Shown: positions 26,235-36,600, counted from the stretch's first letter. The stretch is 64,000 nucleotides of DNA from CBIHON01 sp966211965 (GCA_966211965.1 CBIHON010000003.1:62001-126000); one strand, 5' to 3'. A program made the numbers and translations. Notes: generated from the sequence alone by a model not told the origin.

Positions 26235-27347
26235 TCAAGTCATTTTTTCAAGACGCCACATCTGATAGCGGAGGGCAGCAAGCGCTCCCATGATGATTGA
26301 GGAAAAGGCGAGCATCGAGCCCACCGACAGCGTCGATATTCCGCTTAATCCTTGGCCGATGGTGCAACCGAGTGCCGTGACGCCGCCAAAGCCCATGAGT
26401 GCGGCCCCTGTCAGATGATTCGCAGTATCTTCGATATTGCCGAAACCTTCCCATCGAAATGTGCGGGTCGCCAGCGCATAGGCCATCGAACCGGCAATCA
26501 CGCCGAGCGTCGCCGCGATGCCAAACGTCACGGCCTTGCTTTTGTCGGTCCACATCATCAGCAAATCAAGCGTGTACGCGAAGGGCGCGACGAAGCTGAA
26601 GGATTCCATCTTGCCCGAATTGGTTGCGACAAACACTTCTTGCAGCGTGTTCGGATCTTCTGCCGCATAGCCCAACTTTCCCGAGACGAACCAGGCGCCG
26701 ACGATGGCTGCGCCGATCACCAAGCCGGCCAGCATGTTGTCGAAGGTTCGGAAGGACTTGCTTGCGAAGATGAACAGCAGCAAAAGCAGCGCTACAAATC
26801 CCGGAACGAGAAGTCGCAGCATCGATTTGTCGCCGAAGAATCCAGAGGCGAGGGAAGGGAGGTCCTGTGTGCTTGAAAGCGTCACGAAAACGGTTTCGAG
26901 AACGCCGACGCGCGGCAGCGCTAGTATCCCCTTGAGCGTGATGAACGCGCTGAGGCCAAGCACGATGAAGACAATCAATGACCTCAGATTTCCGCCGCCG
27001 ATTCGTACCAGTGTCTTGCTGCCGCAGCCGCTGGCCAGCACCATGCCGAACCCGAACAGGGCGCCGCCCACCACATGGGAGAGCCAGTTGAGTTTAGGCG
27101 CGGTATAAATCGATTTGGATAAATCAATGACGCCGAAATGGGCAAGCAGATTGGTGCCGAGCATGGCAACAGCAATGGCGAGCAGCCATTGCCGCATGCG
27201 ATTCCAGTCACCGCTGTTGACGATGTCCGCAATCGCACCCATGGTGCAGAAATGGCTGCGCTGCGCGACCGCGCCGAATAGTACGCCCAGCGCAAACGCG
27301 AGCCAGGCGACTTGATTCGCAATCGCCGCGAGGTCGATCGTTCCCAT
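26235..27347 (-). CDS. YeeE/YedE family sulfur-compound transporter
   Basis: 370 residues with about nine or ten hydrophobic segments. The diagnostic short motifs with cysteines are present: RSHFCTMGAI near residue 30, LASGCGSKTLVRIGGGN near 105 and ALGCTIGQGLSG near 325. These cysteines relay thiosulfate or related sulfur species across the inner membrane in YeeE/TsuA proteins. The two halves are internally similar (FGFGMVLASGCG and GFGGVTALGCT). The ATG follows the cpoB stop after a single base, so it is likely the last gene of the tol-pal operon. It ends 60 bases before tRNA-Lys. The transported sulfur species cannot be told from sequence. Confidence 0.88.
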   Translation of the reverse strand: MGTIDLAAIANQVAWLAFALGVLFGAVAQRSHFCTMGAIADIVNSGDWNRMRQWLLAIAVAMLGTNLLAHFGVIDLSKSIYTAPKLNWLSHVVGGALFGFGMVLASGCGSKTLVRIGGGNLRSLIVFIVLGLSAFITLKGILALPRVGVLETVFVTLSSTQDLPSLASGFFGDKSMLRLLVPGFVALLLLLFIFASKSFRTFDNMLAGLVIGAAIVGAWFVSGKLGYAAEDPNTLQEVFVATNSGKMESFSFVAPFAYTLDLLMMWTDKSKAVTFGIAATLGVIAGSMAYALATRTFRWEGFGNIEDTANHLTGAALMGFGGVTALGCTIGQGLSGISTLSVGSMLAFSSIIMGALAALRYQMWRLEKMT

Positions 27348-27348
27348 C

Positions 27349-28122
27349 CTACTTCAGGGCGGCCAGGCGTTCTTTTGCCGTTTGCGCGGCAGCGGACTCC
27401 GGGTGTTTTGCGAGCAGGGTTTCCAGGGCTTTTTTCGCGGCCGGCTTGTCCTTGAGTTCGGCATAGCAGCTCGCGACGTTGAGCAAGGCATCGGGTACTT
27501 TGGGACTGTCCGGATAACCGCTTATCAGTGCCTGTTGTGCAGTAATGGCGCTGCGGTAGTCGCGTTGCGCATAATAGGCATTGCCCAGCCAGTATTGCGA
27601 CGAGGCGGCGTAACCTGATTGCGGATAGCGGCGCTGGAAGTCGACGAATGCTGCCGCCGCTCCCCTGTAATCGCCTGCCTTGAACAAGGCCAGGGCCGAT
27701 TCATAGAATTTCTGCTCGGCCGGTTCGACGTTCGCTTCCTTGCCGTCCACGGTGACGCGTTGCGGCTCCATTTTGCGCAGACGATTGTCCAGGTCGACGT
27801 AGAAATCCTTTTGCCGTTGCTGGGTGTTCGCTACTTCATTGGTCAGTACTTCGATTTGGCCGCGCAATTTCGCGACCTCCTGCCGCAACTGCTCGTTCTG
27901 GTTGATCAGGTCCAGGGTGCCGGCCTTATCAGTTTTGGCGTCCAGGCTGCTTTGCAGGTCGCGCAATTCGCGCTGCGTCGCGTCGACCTTGCCGCGCAGC
28001 TCAAGAATCGCCTTGCGCGCTTCCTCGTCGTCAAACAGGCCCGCGTGAACCTGCAGCGGGACATAAGAAAAAGCGGCCAGGACGGCCGCAGCGAGTGGGG
28101 ATTTGAGTTTGTGCATGATCAT
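27349..28122 (-). CDS. cpoB: Cell division coordinator CpoB / tol-pal protein YbgF
   Basis: 257 residues from the ATG at 28122, which overlaps the pal TGA by one base (a second ATG two codons later is possible). A signal peptide (LAAAVLAAFSYVPLQVHA) is followed by a coiled coil at about 35-115 (trimerisation part) and TPR repeats from about 135 (EQKFYESALALFKAGDYRGAAAAFVDF, YWLGNAYYAQRDYRSAITAQQAL, DALLNVASCYAELKDKPAAKKAL). CpoB is periplasmic and links the Tol complex to PBP1B-driven septal peptidoglycan synthesis. Position at the end of tol-pal is canonical. Confidence 0.95.
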   Translation of the reverse strand: MIMHKLKSPLAAAVLAAFSYVPLQVHAGLFDDEEARKAILELRGKVDATQRELRDLQSSLDAKTDKAGTLDLINQNEQLRQEVAKLRGQIEVLTNEVANTQQRQKDFYVDLDNRLRKMEPQRVTVDGKEANVEPAEQKFYESALALFKAGDYRGAAAAFVDFQRRYPQSGYAASSQYWLGNAYYAQRDYRSAITAQQALISGYPDSPKVPDALLNVASCYAELKDKPAAKKALETLLAKHPESAAAQTAKERLAALK

Positions 28123-28655
28123 CAATAAACGATGTCGGAGCGGCGATTTTGTGCCCACGCTGCTTCATCGCTGCCGAGGGCTTTCGGCTTTTCCTTGCCG
28201 AAGGAGACGGCTTCCATTTGGCTTTCGGGCACGCCCAGCACGGCCAGTGATTTACGCACTGCCTCGGCACGCTTTTGCCCGAGGGCCAGATTGTATTCGC
28301 GGCCGCCGCGCTCGTCGGTATTGCCTTGGATGATGATCTTGCGGCCCTTGTTCGCACCGAGGAATTTTGCATTGGCTTCCACCACCGGTTTGAATTCATC
28401 CTTCACGACATAGCTGTCCAAATCGAAGTAGACGCTGGTCTGGGCGGGAATGCCATTGGTATCGGTGGCGTTTTGGTCCGTTTTTGTCAGGTCGACGCCG
28501 CCAACCGCCCGGGTGTCGGCCGGTTTTTCGGTCTTGATCGGCTCAACGCCTTGTTTGTCGACGATCGCCACTTTGTCGTCCAGTTTGGTCGACGAGCAGG
28601 CTCCAAACAAGAGGGCACTCGATAAGATAAAAGCAAAACTCGTCAGATTACGCAT
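28122..28655 (-). CDS. pal: Peptidoglycan-associated lipoprotein Pal
   Basis: 177 residues from ATG 28655 with an excellent site AAGGAGA. A lipoprotein signal peptide with lipobox FGAC (Cys21) is followed by a short linker and an OmpA-like domain (SVYFDLDSYVVKDEF, ILGV-type core, IIQGNTDERGGREYNLALGQKRAEAV), whose Asp and Arg (NTDERG...LGQKRA) bind diaminopimelate of peptidoglycan. It anchors the outer membrane to the wall and pairs with TolB. An earlier in-frame start (28682) would spoil the signal peptide. Confidence 0.97.
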   Translation of the reverse strand: MRNLTSFAFILSSALLFGACSSTKLDDKVAIVDKQGVEPIKTEKPADTRAVGGVDLTKTDQNATDTNGIPAQTSVYFDLDSYVVKDEFKPVVEANAKFLGANKGRKIIIQGNTDERGGREYNLALGQKRAEAVRKSLAVLGVPESQMEAVSFGKEKPKALGSDEAAWAQNRRSDIVY

Positions 28656-28683
28656 TTGATTCTCCTTGTTGTGAACGGACATA

Positions 28684-29955
28684 TTATTTCATGAATGGGC
28701 CCCAGGTGGGCTCGCGAATGTCGCCTACCTGCGTGGTCAAGCGTTGCTTGACGCGGCCATCCACCGATACTACTGCAAGCGAACCGCGGCGACCGGATTC
28801 GGTTGCGTACATGATGTATTTTCCGTTGGGGGAAAAACTCGGGGACTCGTCTTTGACGGTGTCGGATAAACGTAGTTCATAACCATTGCTCAAGTCGAGT
28901 ACGAAAAGCTGAAACTGACCACCGCGGCGCGAGATGTAAGCCAGCGATTTGCCGTCCGGCGAAATACGCGGACTGATATTGTAGTCGCCGCTGAAAGTCA
29001 CGCGCTGCGCTTCTCCGCCATTTGCGCTCATCTTGTAAATCTGCGGTCCGCCGCTGCGGTCGCTGGTGAAATAAATGCTTTGCCCATCCGCGGAAAACTG
29101 CGGCTCGGTGTCGATGCCGGGAGTGTGAGTCAAGCGCCGCAGATTGCTGCCGTCGGCATTGACGACATAGATCTGGGTCAGACCGTCGCGCGCCAGTGCA
29201 ATCGCCAGCTTGCTGCCGTCGGGCGACCACGAAGGTGCGGAATTGCTGCCCTTGTAGTTCGCTACAACGGTGCGTTGCCTGGTCACGAGGTCCTGCACAT
29301 AGACTACCGGTTTCTTGTTTTCAAAAGAGACGTACGCCACCTTCGTGCCATCCGGCGACCAGGACGGCGAGATGATCGGTTCGTGGGACTTGAGAGCGGT
29401 TTGCGTGCCTTCGCCGTCGGCATCGGCGACTTCAAGCCGGTATTCATTTCCCGCTTTCGTTACATAGGCGATGCGGGTGGCGAATGCGCCGCGGGTGCCG
29501 GTCAGTTTTTCATAGATGTCGTCGGCGATCTTGTGGGCTGGGACGCGCGCGAATTGCGGGTGCACGGCCAGGGCCATGGCGGATAATTGCGTCGATTTTA
29601 GTGTGTCCAGCAGCTTGTAACGCACATCGAAGCGTCCATCGGCCAAGCGCTGCACGCTGCCCACCACCAACGCATCGGCGCCGCGTCCTTTCCAGTCGCT
29701 GAAGTTGACGGGAGAGGTTTCGGACATGACATTGCCGGTATCGATGATTTTGAAATAGCCGCTGCGCATCAGGTCGGCTTTGATGATCGCGCTGACTTGC
29801 TGCGGTGCGATCGATTCATCGGCAAAGCCTGCAATTGCGATCGGAATTTGATTGGCGCCCACGCCCGAGGTTTCGACTCGCAATTCCGCTTGCGCTGAAG
29901 CGCTGACGGCCAGTGCGATCACGGCTATCCTGCGAAAAAATAAATTCATTGTCAT
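28684..29955 (-). CDS. tolB: Tol-Pal translocation protein TolB
   Basis: 423 residues. A signal peptide (IAVIALAVSASAQA) is followed by an N-terminal alpha/beta domain (about 25-165) and a six-bladed beta-propeller of WD40-like TolB repeats, visible as SPSWSPDGTKVAYVSFENKKP, APSWSPDGSKLAIALARDG, EPQFSADGQSIYFTSDRSG, SPRISPDGKSLAYISRRGG and SPSFSPNGKYIMYATESG. It is periplasmic and shuttles between Pal and TolA during outer-membrane constriction. It starts three bases after the tolA stop. Confidence 0.97.
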   Translation of the reverse strand: MTMNLFFRRIAVIALAVSASAQAELRVETSGVGANQIPIAIAGFADESIAPQQVSAIIKADLMRSGYFKIIDTGNVMSETSPVNFSDWKGRGADALVVGSVQRLADGRFDVRYKLLDTLKSTQLSAMALAVHPQFARVPAHKIADDIYEKLTGTRGAFATRIAYVTKAGNEYRLEVADADGEGTQTALKSHEPIISPSWSPDGTKVAYVSFENKKPVVYVQDLVTRQRTVVANYKGSNSAPSWSPDGSKLAIALARDGLTQIYVVNADGSNLRRLTHTPGIDTEPQFSADGQSIYFTSDRSGGPQIYKMSANGGEAQRVTFSGDYNISPRISPDGKSLAYISRRGGQFQLFVLDLSNGYELRLSDTVKDESPSFSPNGKYIMYATESGRRGSLAVVSVDGRVKQRLTTQVGDIREPTWGPFMK

Positions 29956-29958
29956 GGT

Positions 29959-30882
29959 CTATTGATCCTTCGGTCTATGTGTTCCGATAAAACTGGAAGG
30001 TACCTTGCCCGTTTTGTCCTTCGGATAAGGTTGTGATTTTTCGATCGCGCGCCGCACGGCTTCATCGAAGCCCGGCACGCCGGACGACTTCATCAGGCGC
30101 ATTCCCGCCACTGACCCATCCGGCAGCAAATCAACTTTATATTCCGCTGGCGCATTGCCGTCCACATTGGCGGGAAGGATGAAACTGATGTTCGATTTGA
30201 TCCTGGCGCCGATTTTCTGCGCATAGCTGGAGTCGGTGCTGCCGCCTTCACGCTTGGCCGCTTCTCCGCTTCCTCCTACTGCACTCACGCTGCCGGTAAT
30301 GCGGCGCATTTCCTCCTCGCGCACTTTTGCGAGACGTTGCGCTTCTTCCGCTTCTTCCTTGCGTTTCTTCTCGGCGGCTTCCTTTTTCGCGGCTTCAGCC
30401 GCGAGTTTTTTCTTCGCAGCGGCGTCAGCTTTTTCTTTCTCGACGAGTTTTTCGTGCGCTCTTTTTTCTTCCGCCTTCTTTTCTTCTATTCTTTTTTGCT
30501 CAAGCATTCTTTTTTGCTCAAGCCGCGCTTCTTCCTCGCGGATCTTTCTCTCTCTCGCCTTGCGCTTTTTCTCCTGTTCCAAGGCGATATCGGGTTTCTC
30601 CACGGGCGGTTCGACGACCGCCGGTTTGGGGGGCTCCTTGATCACCGGCGCAGGCGCAGGCTTTTCCTGCGTTTCGGGTTCGGGTTCCGGCTGCGGACGC
30701 GGTGCCGCCTCGCGTACCTGCGTGTTCCATACCTCGGCTTCGATTGTGACCGGCGTGTCGTTTTGCCAACGCACGCCGAACCATAGGAATGCGAACAGCG
30801 CGGCATGCACCAGCGCCGCCAGCAAGGCGGCACGCCAGCGGCCGGGTTCTTTTGGCGGGAGATGCGGTACGGTGTTGCTCAT
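29959..30882 (-). CDS. tolA: Tol-Pal system protein TolA
   Basis: 307 residues. One N-terminal membrane anchor (LLAALVHAALFAFLWFGV) is followed by a Pro-rich stretch, a long Lys/Glu/Ala-rich helical domain at about 95-195 (REEEARLEQKRMLEQKRIEE...), and a C-terminal TonB-like domain (KSNISFILPANVDGNAPAEYKVDLLPDGSVAGMRL...) that reaches TolB and the outer membrane. The central helix DNA is highly purine/pyrimidine-biased. Length is shorter than E. coli TolA (421) but usual for betaproteobacteria. Confidence 0.96.
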   Translation of the reverse strand: MSNTVPHLPPKEPGRWRAALLAALVHAALFAFLWFGVRWQNDTPVTIEAEVWNTQVREAAPRPQPEPEPETQEKPAPAPVIKEPPKPAVVEPPVEKPDIALEQEKKRKARERKIREEEARLEQKRMLEQKRIEEKKAEEKRAHEKLVEKEKADAAAKKKLAAEAAKKEAAEKKRKEEAEEAQRLAKVREEEMRRITGSVSAVGGSGEAAKREGGSTDSSYAQKIGARIKSNISFILPANVDGNAPAEYKVDLLPDGSVAGMRLMKSSGVPGFDEAVRRAIEKSQPYPKDKTGKVPSSFIGTHRPKDQ

Positions 30883-30889
30883 GATGCCG

Positions 30890-31336
30890 TCATTGCTTGG
30901 TCGCGAGTCCCACGCGGTTGATTCCGAATTTTTTTGCTTCCGAAATGAGCTGGATCACTTCGTCGTATCGGATGTCCTTGTCTGCCGAAATCATCACCGG
31001 CAGATCGGGACTTTTTTCGTGCATGGCGCGCAGCTTCTGGAGCAGTGCGGTCCGGCTGGAGACGGTTTCAGGTTTGCTTGCGCTGTTCTTCTTTCCGCCG
31101 ATAGAAATACTGGCGGCGGCATCCGGTTTCAATGCGATCTGTATGTACTCTGTTGGCGGTTGCGCGGATTTTTCAGCAGTCGGCAAGTTGATCACGCCGG
31201 GATTGGTGAGCGGCGCAGCCACCATGAAAATCACTAGCAGCACCAGCATCACATCGATGTAGGGAACTACGTTGATTTCGGATTTGAATTTGCGGGTGCG
31301 TCCGCCACGCAGGCTGCCTGAAGGTGAGATGCTCAT
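30890..31336 (-). CDS. tolR: Tol-Pal system protein TolR
   Basis: 148 residues of the ExbD/TolR family: short cytoplasmic N-terminus, one membrane segment YIDVMLVLLVIFMVAAPLT with the conserved Asp that conducts protons, then a periplasmic domain ending in DLPVMISADKDIRYDEVIQLISEAKKFGINRVGLAT. With TolQ it forms the motor that energises TolA. The gene is packed between tolQ (nine bases) and tolA (seven bases). Confidence 0.97.
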   Translation of the reverse strand: MSISPSGSLRGGRTRKFKSEINVVPYIDVMLVLLVIFMVAAPLTNPGVINLPTAEKSAQPPTEYIQIALKPDAAASISIGGKKNSASKPETVSSRTALLQKLRAMHEKSPDLPVMISADKDIRYDEVIQLISEAKKFGINRVGLATKQ

Positions 31337-31345
31337 GCGTCGTCC

Positions 31346-32047
31346 TTAGCGCGCCTGCCGTTGCAGGATGTTTGAAAACTCCTCGATAAAGCTTTCAAAA
31401 CGTATCGCCAGCCGGTCGATGTCGTGCGAATAGCGATTGTAGGCCACCACTGCGGGAATCGCCGCGAACAGGCCGATTGCGGTTGCGATCAAGGCTTCCG
31501 CGATGCCGGGCGCAACCGCGGCAAGCGTCGCCTGCTGCACATTGGCCAGGCCGCGAAATGCGTTCATGATGCCCCATACTGTGCCGAACAGGCCGACATA
31601 GGGCGAAACCGATCCGACAGAAGCCAGGAAAGCCAGATGCGATTCCAGCGCATCCATTTCGCGCTGGTAGGCGGCCCGCATCGCGCGGCGTGCACCGTCG
31701 ACCATGAGGCCGGCATCCGCCACACCCTTGTTGGCGAAGGAGGCGCGGATCTTCGCGAACTCGCTCATGCCGGACTCAAAGATGCGCTCCAGGGCGCCGA
31801 CCTTTCCGCCGCTTTGCCGCCGATTCGAGCTGGCGTCCTGGTATAGGGCATTCAGGCTGCCGCCCGACCAGAATGCGCGTTCGAACTCCTCGGTCTGCGA
31901 TTGGGCGCTGTTGATTGCGAACATTTTGCGGAAGATGTAAGTCCAGCTCATTACCGATACGATCAAGAGCAGAGCCATGACCAGTTGCACGAGGAGGGAA
32001 GCGTTGGTGATGAGGGTGAGGAATGAAAGGTCTTGTGTGACGGTCAT
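31346..32047 (-). CDS. tolQ: Tol-Pal system protein TolQ
   Basis: 233 residues of the MotA/TolQ/ExbB family. Three membrane segments: an N-terminal one (LLVQLVMALLLIVSVMSWTYIF) and the conserved pair near the end (FLASVGSVSPYVGLFGTVWGIMNAF and APGIAEALIATAIGLFAAIPAVVAYN). Forms the pentameric channel around TolR. It starts 94 bases after the ybgC stop in the same operon. Confidence 0.97.
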   Translation of the reverse strand: MTVTQDLSFLTLITNASLLVQLVMALLLIVSVMSWTYIFRKMFAINSAQSQTEEFERAFWSGGSLNALYQDASSNRRQSGGKVGALERIFESGMSEFAKIRASFANKGVADAGLMVDGARRAMRAAYQREMDALESHLAFLASVGSVSPYVGLFGTVWGIMNAFRGLANVQQATLAAVAPGIAEALIATAIGLFAAIPAVVAYNRYSHDIDRLAIRFESFIEEFSNILQRQAR

Positions 32048-32141
32048 GGAGGTGGTTTTTTAAGTCAGTTTGTCAATTGTATTCGCAAAACCTTCTCATG
32101 GCGGTGAAAACGCCGGTGCAGCAATAGAATCCAGGGGGAAA

Positions 32142-32588
32142 TTATCGGGTGCTTTTTATTTTTTCTAACACTTCATTCGGGATGGCGGCGGGGCGAAATG
32201 CCTCTCTATCAACACAGCCGACCTTGATCCGTCCAGTACTTAGCAATTCCCTGTTCGTCCCTTTGCAGCGCCAAGCGTGTTGCACGAACTGCACGGATGC
32301 GCGTCCCAGGCGTTCGACCACGACTGTCAGATTCAGTTCATCGTCGAGTGTGGCCGGTGCAAGATAGTCGACTGCGGTGCTTTTTACGACAAACATGACG
32401 CCGTGCTTTTCCGTCATTGCCAGTTGGTTGACACCGGACGCACGCAGCCATTCGGTTCGCGCCCGCTCGAAAAATTTCAGGTAATTGGCATAAAACACCA
32501 CGCCGCCGGCGTCGGTGTCTTCGTAATAGACACGGATGGGCCAATTGAAATCAGGTTCCAGGCCGTCATTCTCCATTGCGGCAGGCAT
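32142..32588 (-). CDS. ybgC: Tol-Pal-associated acyl-CoA thioesterase YbgC
   Basis: 148 residues, hot-dog fold. The motif RVYYEDTDAGGVVFYANYLKFFERARTEWLR contains the conserved catalytic Asp (YEDTDAGG) of 4-hydroxybenzoyl-CoA-thioesterase-like enzymes. It sits at the head of the tol genes as usual. The start at 32588 overlaps the SDR stop by one base; an alternative start is the Met at 32576. Confidence 0.93.
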   Translation of the reverse strand: MPAAMENDGLEPDFNWPIRVYYEDTDAGGVVFYANYLKFFERARTEWLRASGVNQLAMTEKHGVMFVVKSTAVDYLAPATLDDELNLTVVVERLGRASVQFVQHAWRCKGTNRELLSTGRIKVGCVDREAFRPAAIPNEVLEKIKSTR

Positions 32589-33334
32589 CAGACTCGTTTG
32601 ATCGTAAAGGGAGAAAAACCTTGGCAGGTTGGCATCATTTCAATGTAATTGATATTTACATGAGCCGGCAAAGTAGCGATCCAATAGGCGGTTTCGGCGA
32701 TGTCCGTTGCTGTCAGCGGTACGGTGCCTTCATAGACTTTGGCGGCGGCCGCATCGTTGCCCTTGAAGCGGACATTCGAGAATTCCGTACCGCCGCATAG
32801 GCCGGGCGCGATATTGGTGGCGCGTACGCCGGTGCCGACCAGATCGGCGCGCAGGTTGAGCGTGAACTGGTCGACAAACGCCTTAGTCGCCCCGTAGGTG
32901 TTCCCTCCCGGGTAGGGGTAGGTACCCGCAATCGAGCCGAGGTTGATGATCAGCCCGTGACCGCGCTCGACCATGCCCGGCAACACCATACGGGTCATTG
33001 TAACCAAGCCCTTGCAGTTGGTGTCGATCATGGTTTCCCAGTCTTCCAGCGAGGCGTCGTGGGCGGGTTCGATGCCCAGCGCGAGGCCGGCGTTGTTGAT
33101 CAGTACGTCAATTTCCCGCCAATCCTGGGGCAGGGCGGCCAAGGTATCGGTGATCGAGGTTTTGCTGGCGACGTCCATGACGACCGGCAGCAGGGCAGGG
33201 CCTAGTTCGGCCGCCAAGGTGTCAAGACGGTCTTTGCGGCGGCCGGTGGCGATCACTTTGTGGCCATGCTGTACGAATTTACGGGCCATTTCGGCGCCGA
33301 AGCCGGCTGTGGCGCCGGTGATTAGAGTGATCAT
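32588..33334 (-). CDS. SDR-family oxidoreductase (YdfG-like)
   Basis: 248 residues from ATG 33334 with AAAGGAAAG upstream; the open frame extends to 33415 but has no ribosome site. It is a classical short-chain dehydrogenase: TGATAGFG cofactor motif, TGRRKDRLD (Arg pair favouring NADPH), NNAGLAL, a Ser in IINLGSIAG and the catalytic pair YGATK. It closely follows the YdfG pattern (NADP-dependent 3-hydroxy acid / L-allo-threonine dehydrogenase). It overlaps ybgC by one base, so it is probably the first gene of the tol-pal transcript. Confidence 0.88.
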   Translation of the reverse strand: MITLITGATAGFGAEMARKFVQHGHKVIATGRRKDRLDTLAAELGPALLPVVMDVASKTSITDTLAALPQDWREIDVLINNAGLALGIEPAHDASLEDWETMIDTNCKGLVTMTRMVLPGMVERGHGLIINLGSIAGTYPYPGGNTYGATKAFVDQFTLNLRADLVGTGVRATNIAPGLCGGTEFSNVRFKGNDAAAAKVYEGTVPLTATDIAETAYWIATLPAHVNINYIEMMPTCQGFSPFTIKRV

Positions 33335-33496
33335 GAGGCTTTCCTTTTTGCGGGCGGTTTTGGCGATTGCCAAAATTGTAGCTGAAAGGTGTGGAAATAC
33401 CCTATTCATTCTCACTAACGACTAACACTAACGTCGGCATGAGATTGTTTCAAGGGGGCGGGCATGCTCTCTCTGTTAGAGCTGATCAAAACAGCC

Positions 33497-33528
33497 AAAA
33501 AATAAAGCCCGGGAATTTGCCCGGGCTT
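33497..33528 (-). terminator. Rho-independent terminator of the pilY1-side operon
   Basis: Stem AAGCCCGGG (33505-33513) with CCCGGGCTT (33520-33528), loop AATTTG. Read on the minus strand it is followed by TATTTTTT. It lies about 150 bases past the pilY1 stop and closes the first minor pilin operon before the SDR/tol operon begins. Confidence 0.85.
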
Positions 33529-33681
33529 GAGAACGCCGTCGTTCAGGATGAATTTTTCTGGGGAGCTGTCAACACATTACTGCACAGTCCAATTTGGGCA
33601 CTACTCTTCATGTATGGTTGATCGCTTCTTGCAGCGGATTTCGTACACACTCATTCGGATTGAGGAGAGCAGTCACTCCCT

Positions 33682-36600
33682 TTAATTCTCATCCGCTACC
33701 TCACGCCAACCTACATGCCTGGTGCCGCCAGGGATGCCGGCATCGTCCAACTGCGGCGCAGAACTCACCCCTCCCGCACCGGCAACAGTCACGATTTTCC
33801 CATCTTGCCCCGTAATGATCACTTGAGGCGTTCCATTACTGGTGGCCGTTTTTCCGGCCATCTGGATGGATACGCCGGCGACGCCTTTTGCCGAATAAAT
33901 GGGCGGTATAGGCGTTCCGTCGCCATTGCGCAAGCGGTTTCTTCCACTGCTGTAGTCGAGCGCATAGACATAGGAGCTCGACCCGGGCGAGCAGGGATCG
34001 GTTGTCGGTATTAATGTTGTAAACAAGACTGTTTGCAAGTCCGCAACCGGCTTGCTGACTACCCGCTGGCCACGCGTGGACGGAATGTCCGAGATGCTGT
34101 TGGGGAGCTGATACTTCCATCCTACCGGCGGTTCGCTAATGCCGGTCGTCAAATTTGAGACAGGGGTCAATCCGCTAAGGGACGGGACGACTCCTGAAAT
34201 GCTGGGGAAGTCCGTACTGGGATCATCTGGGGCAACGCCATCCTTTAGCGCCACGAGATATTGGGTGTCGGTCGTTGACCGATCAGGTACGTCCAGGTAT
34301 TGGCCAGTGCCGAAGAAAACCCAACGGCTCTTGGTCTTTGCATCCACCTCCACATCAACCTCCGAACCGATCGGCGTGGCAGGCGAAGAGGAGAATATCT
34401 GCCAGACTCGCTGCTGCAAACCGGTGGCATTATTGGTCAGTGGCGGGACATTGAAGTCGAAGCGCCACAACGAACCATTCAGATCACCGCTATAGACGCC
34501 ATGCACTTCCTGAACGCCGGTGTGTACGAGCGTGGTAACGTAGGCCATGCCTGGTGCGGGCACGGGTGTTTGCAGCGTTTCCAGCAACGCGCCGGTTTTC
34601 GCATTCAATACAAACAGGTAGCCCAACTTTGATGGGTCCGTATTATTAAACCCGGAAGGTACGATGACCACCCAGCCGAACGCAATGGTCTTCGCGATGA
34701 CCGGCTTGCCGAAGGAATAGCCCATTTTTCCACCAGAGATCACTGACGAATGGCTGGGGTCTGCGGCGCTGGGGAATTCCCATAAAACTTTTGATTTGGC
34801 GCTGGCCATATCGTTAGGCAGGGCAGGAGTTGTTACATCGAGTGCGTAATAACCTTTACCGCCCTTGCCGAGTCCTCCGACCAGTATGCTGTGCCAGTCG
34901 TTGGTTCCATAGGGGCCTGGACCGCCGGTTGCGGAAAAGTCCACTGCCGCCACGTCCGGTGTTGCGTCTACATAGAAATGCTGGTTATAGGCGGGCGCAC
35001 CGCCATCTTGGTAACTGAGTGCGCGCAAGCCTTTTTCCTTGCCGAGCTCGTCGTTTGCCGTAGTAATGAGGAAGCTTGGAATATATGCCCATACTTCGTC
35101 GCCTGTGGCGGCATTGAATGCGTGCACCATGCCATCGTTGGCTGGCACATATAACATGGGCGTACGGCTTGCCGTCGAGTTAGCGAACTGGAGATAGCCC
35201 GGGTCCGTGTAACCCCGGTTCTCCGCCGCCACGTAAGCGGGTTGGGCGTTGACTATGGTTCCCAGAAGATCGCGTTTGTAGTAGCTGGTTTCAGTAATAT
35301 CGTGACGATTCCTGAAGCGAGCGCTTCCAATGCCGTAATCGCCCTCGTATTTTGCGTCGCCACGTAAATAGTCCACCAAGGAGGTATCACCGGCCACACA
35401 GGGGCCACTACCGGGGCTTACCTTGTAACACAAGGCTGTTTTCTGCGTGGTAGAGAGGGAGGGATAATCAAATGCAATCACTGTTCCATTTTCCTGCCTC
35501 GTCACGATATTGCGGGTGGTGTAGGCGGTGGTGGATACAGTTGACGTAAGGCCAGGGTTGACCTTGCTGTCCAGTTGCTTTGCGGCAGACCAAAGAGGTG
35601 AACCTGTTTTCAATCCAGTTGTGGGATCGAGTGTATATTTCTTGACATCTCCGGACCAATTAATAAGGCGGTAAGAGCTGACATAGGTGGAAAAATCTGT
35701 TTGGTCAGGCGATTTGAAATCGTTGGTTGAAGACGAGGGACCTACACCGTAGGTAGGAGCATCAGAAATTGCGCGCAAGGCTGCAGTCAAACTATTTGCA
35801 ACGGAGATCGGATCGGTTGCCTTATAGTATTGGCCATGCCCATTTACAGCGGCATGCCATAAATCATCAAATTTCGCGGGATTGGTTGTAGAGGTATTTC
35901 CTCCATTTGGCGTAACAGGCCAATTTTTTGTTCCAGCAACCAGTGCATCATAGTCGCCAGGAAAATTCAAAGTGCCGTTTAAGCCAAGACCCATGGTAAA
36001 CAAGTTCATATGCTGCCAATACGCAGGATCGCTTGAGGACGTGGGTACGTTATTCGTCGACACAGGACCAGCGGTACGCAAATCTCTGACCCAGTAGTAC
36101 ATACCAATATCCGCCAATGTGTCGGTATTTGCGGTTGCTCCTTCATAAAAGGGCCGTGGAAATTGCGTTCCTGGTGTCAGTCCAGTATCGGAAATATTGT
36201 AAACAGTATTGCCATCCTTGATAGGCATGCTAGTTGGAACTGTGTTGTCCCAGTCGCCTTTTCCAGTATTGGGGCCGTTCCAACCGCCATCTGTCGACAT
36301 GATCGTAAAGTTCTTTTGACAAGAATACTGCACAGGATCAGGATGAGCGCCATCTATGGGCAGGCCTGTCTGCGCATTGCCGGCATAATACTCACCGACA
36401 CGAACTAGTGCTTGCTGAAGTGGTGTGCTGTCTGTCGGACTCATCTTGAACAGCATCGCATACCAGTTTCCTTTGGGGGTGCCGGCGCCACCCCCACTGA
36501 AATCCTGAATAGTAAGAGAGCCACCATTATTTCCGGTGCTGCCGGGATTGTTGATGGTATGAAAGCCGACCCGGAATTTGTCATCCAGAGTGGCGAAGGC

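Noticed and set aside
30236..31237. 333-codon plus-strand ORF rich in Ser/Phe opposite tolA/tolR
   Set aside because: Arises from the complement of the Lys/Glu/Ala codons of TolA; not protein-like.
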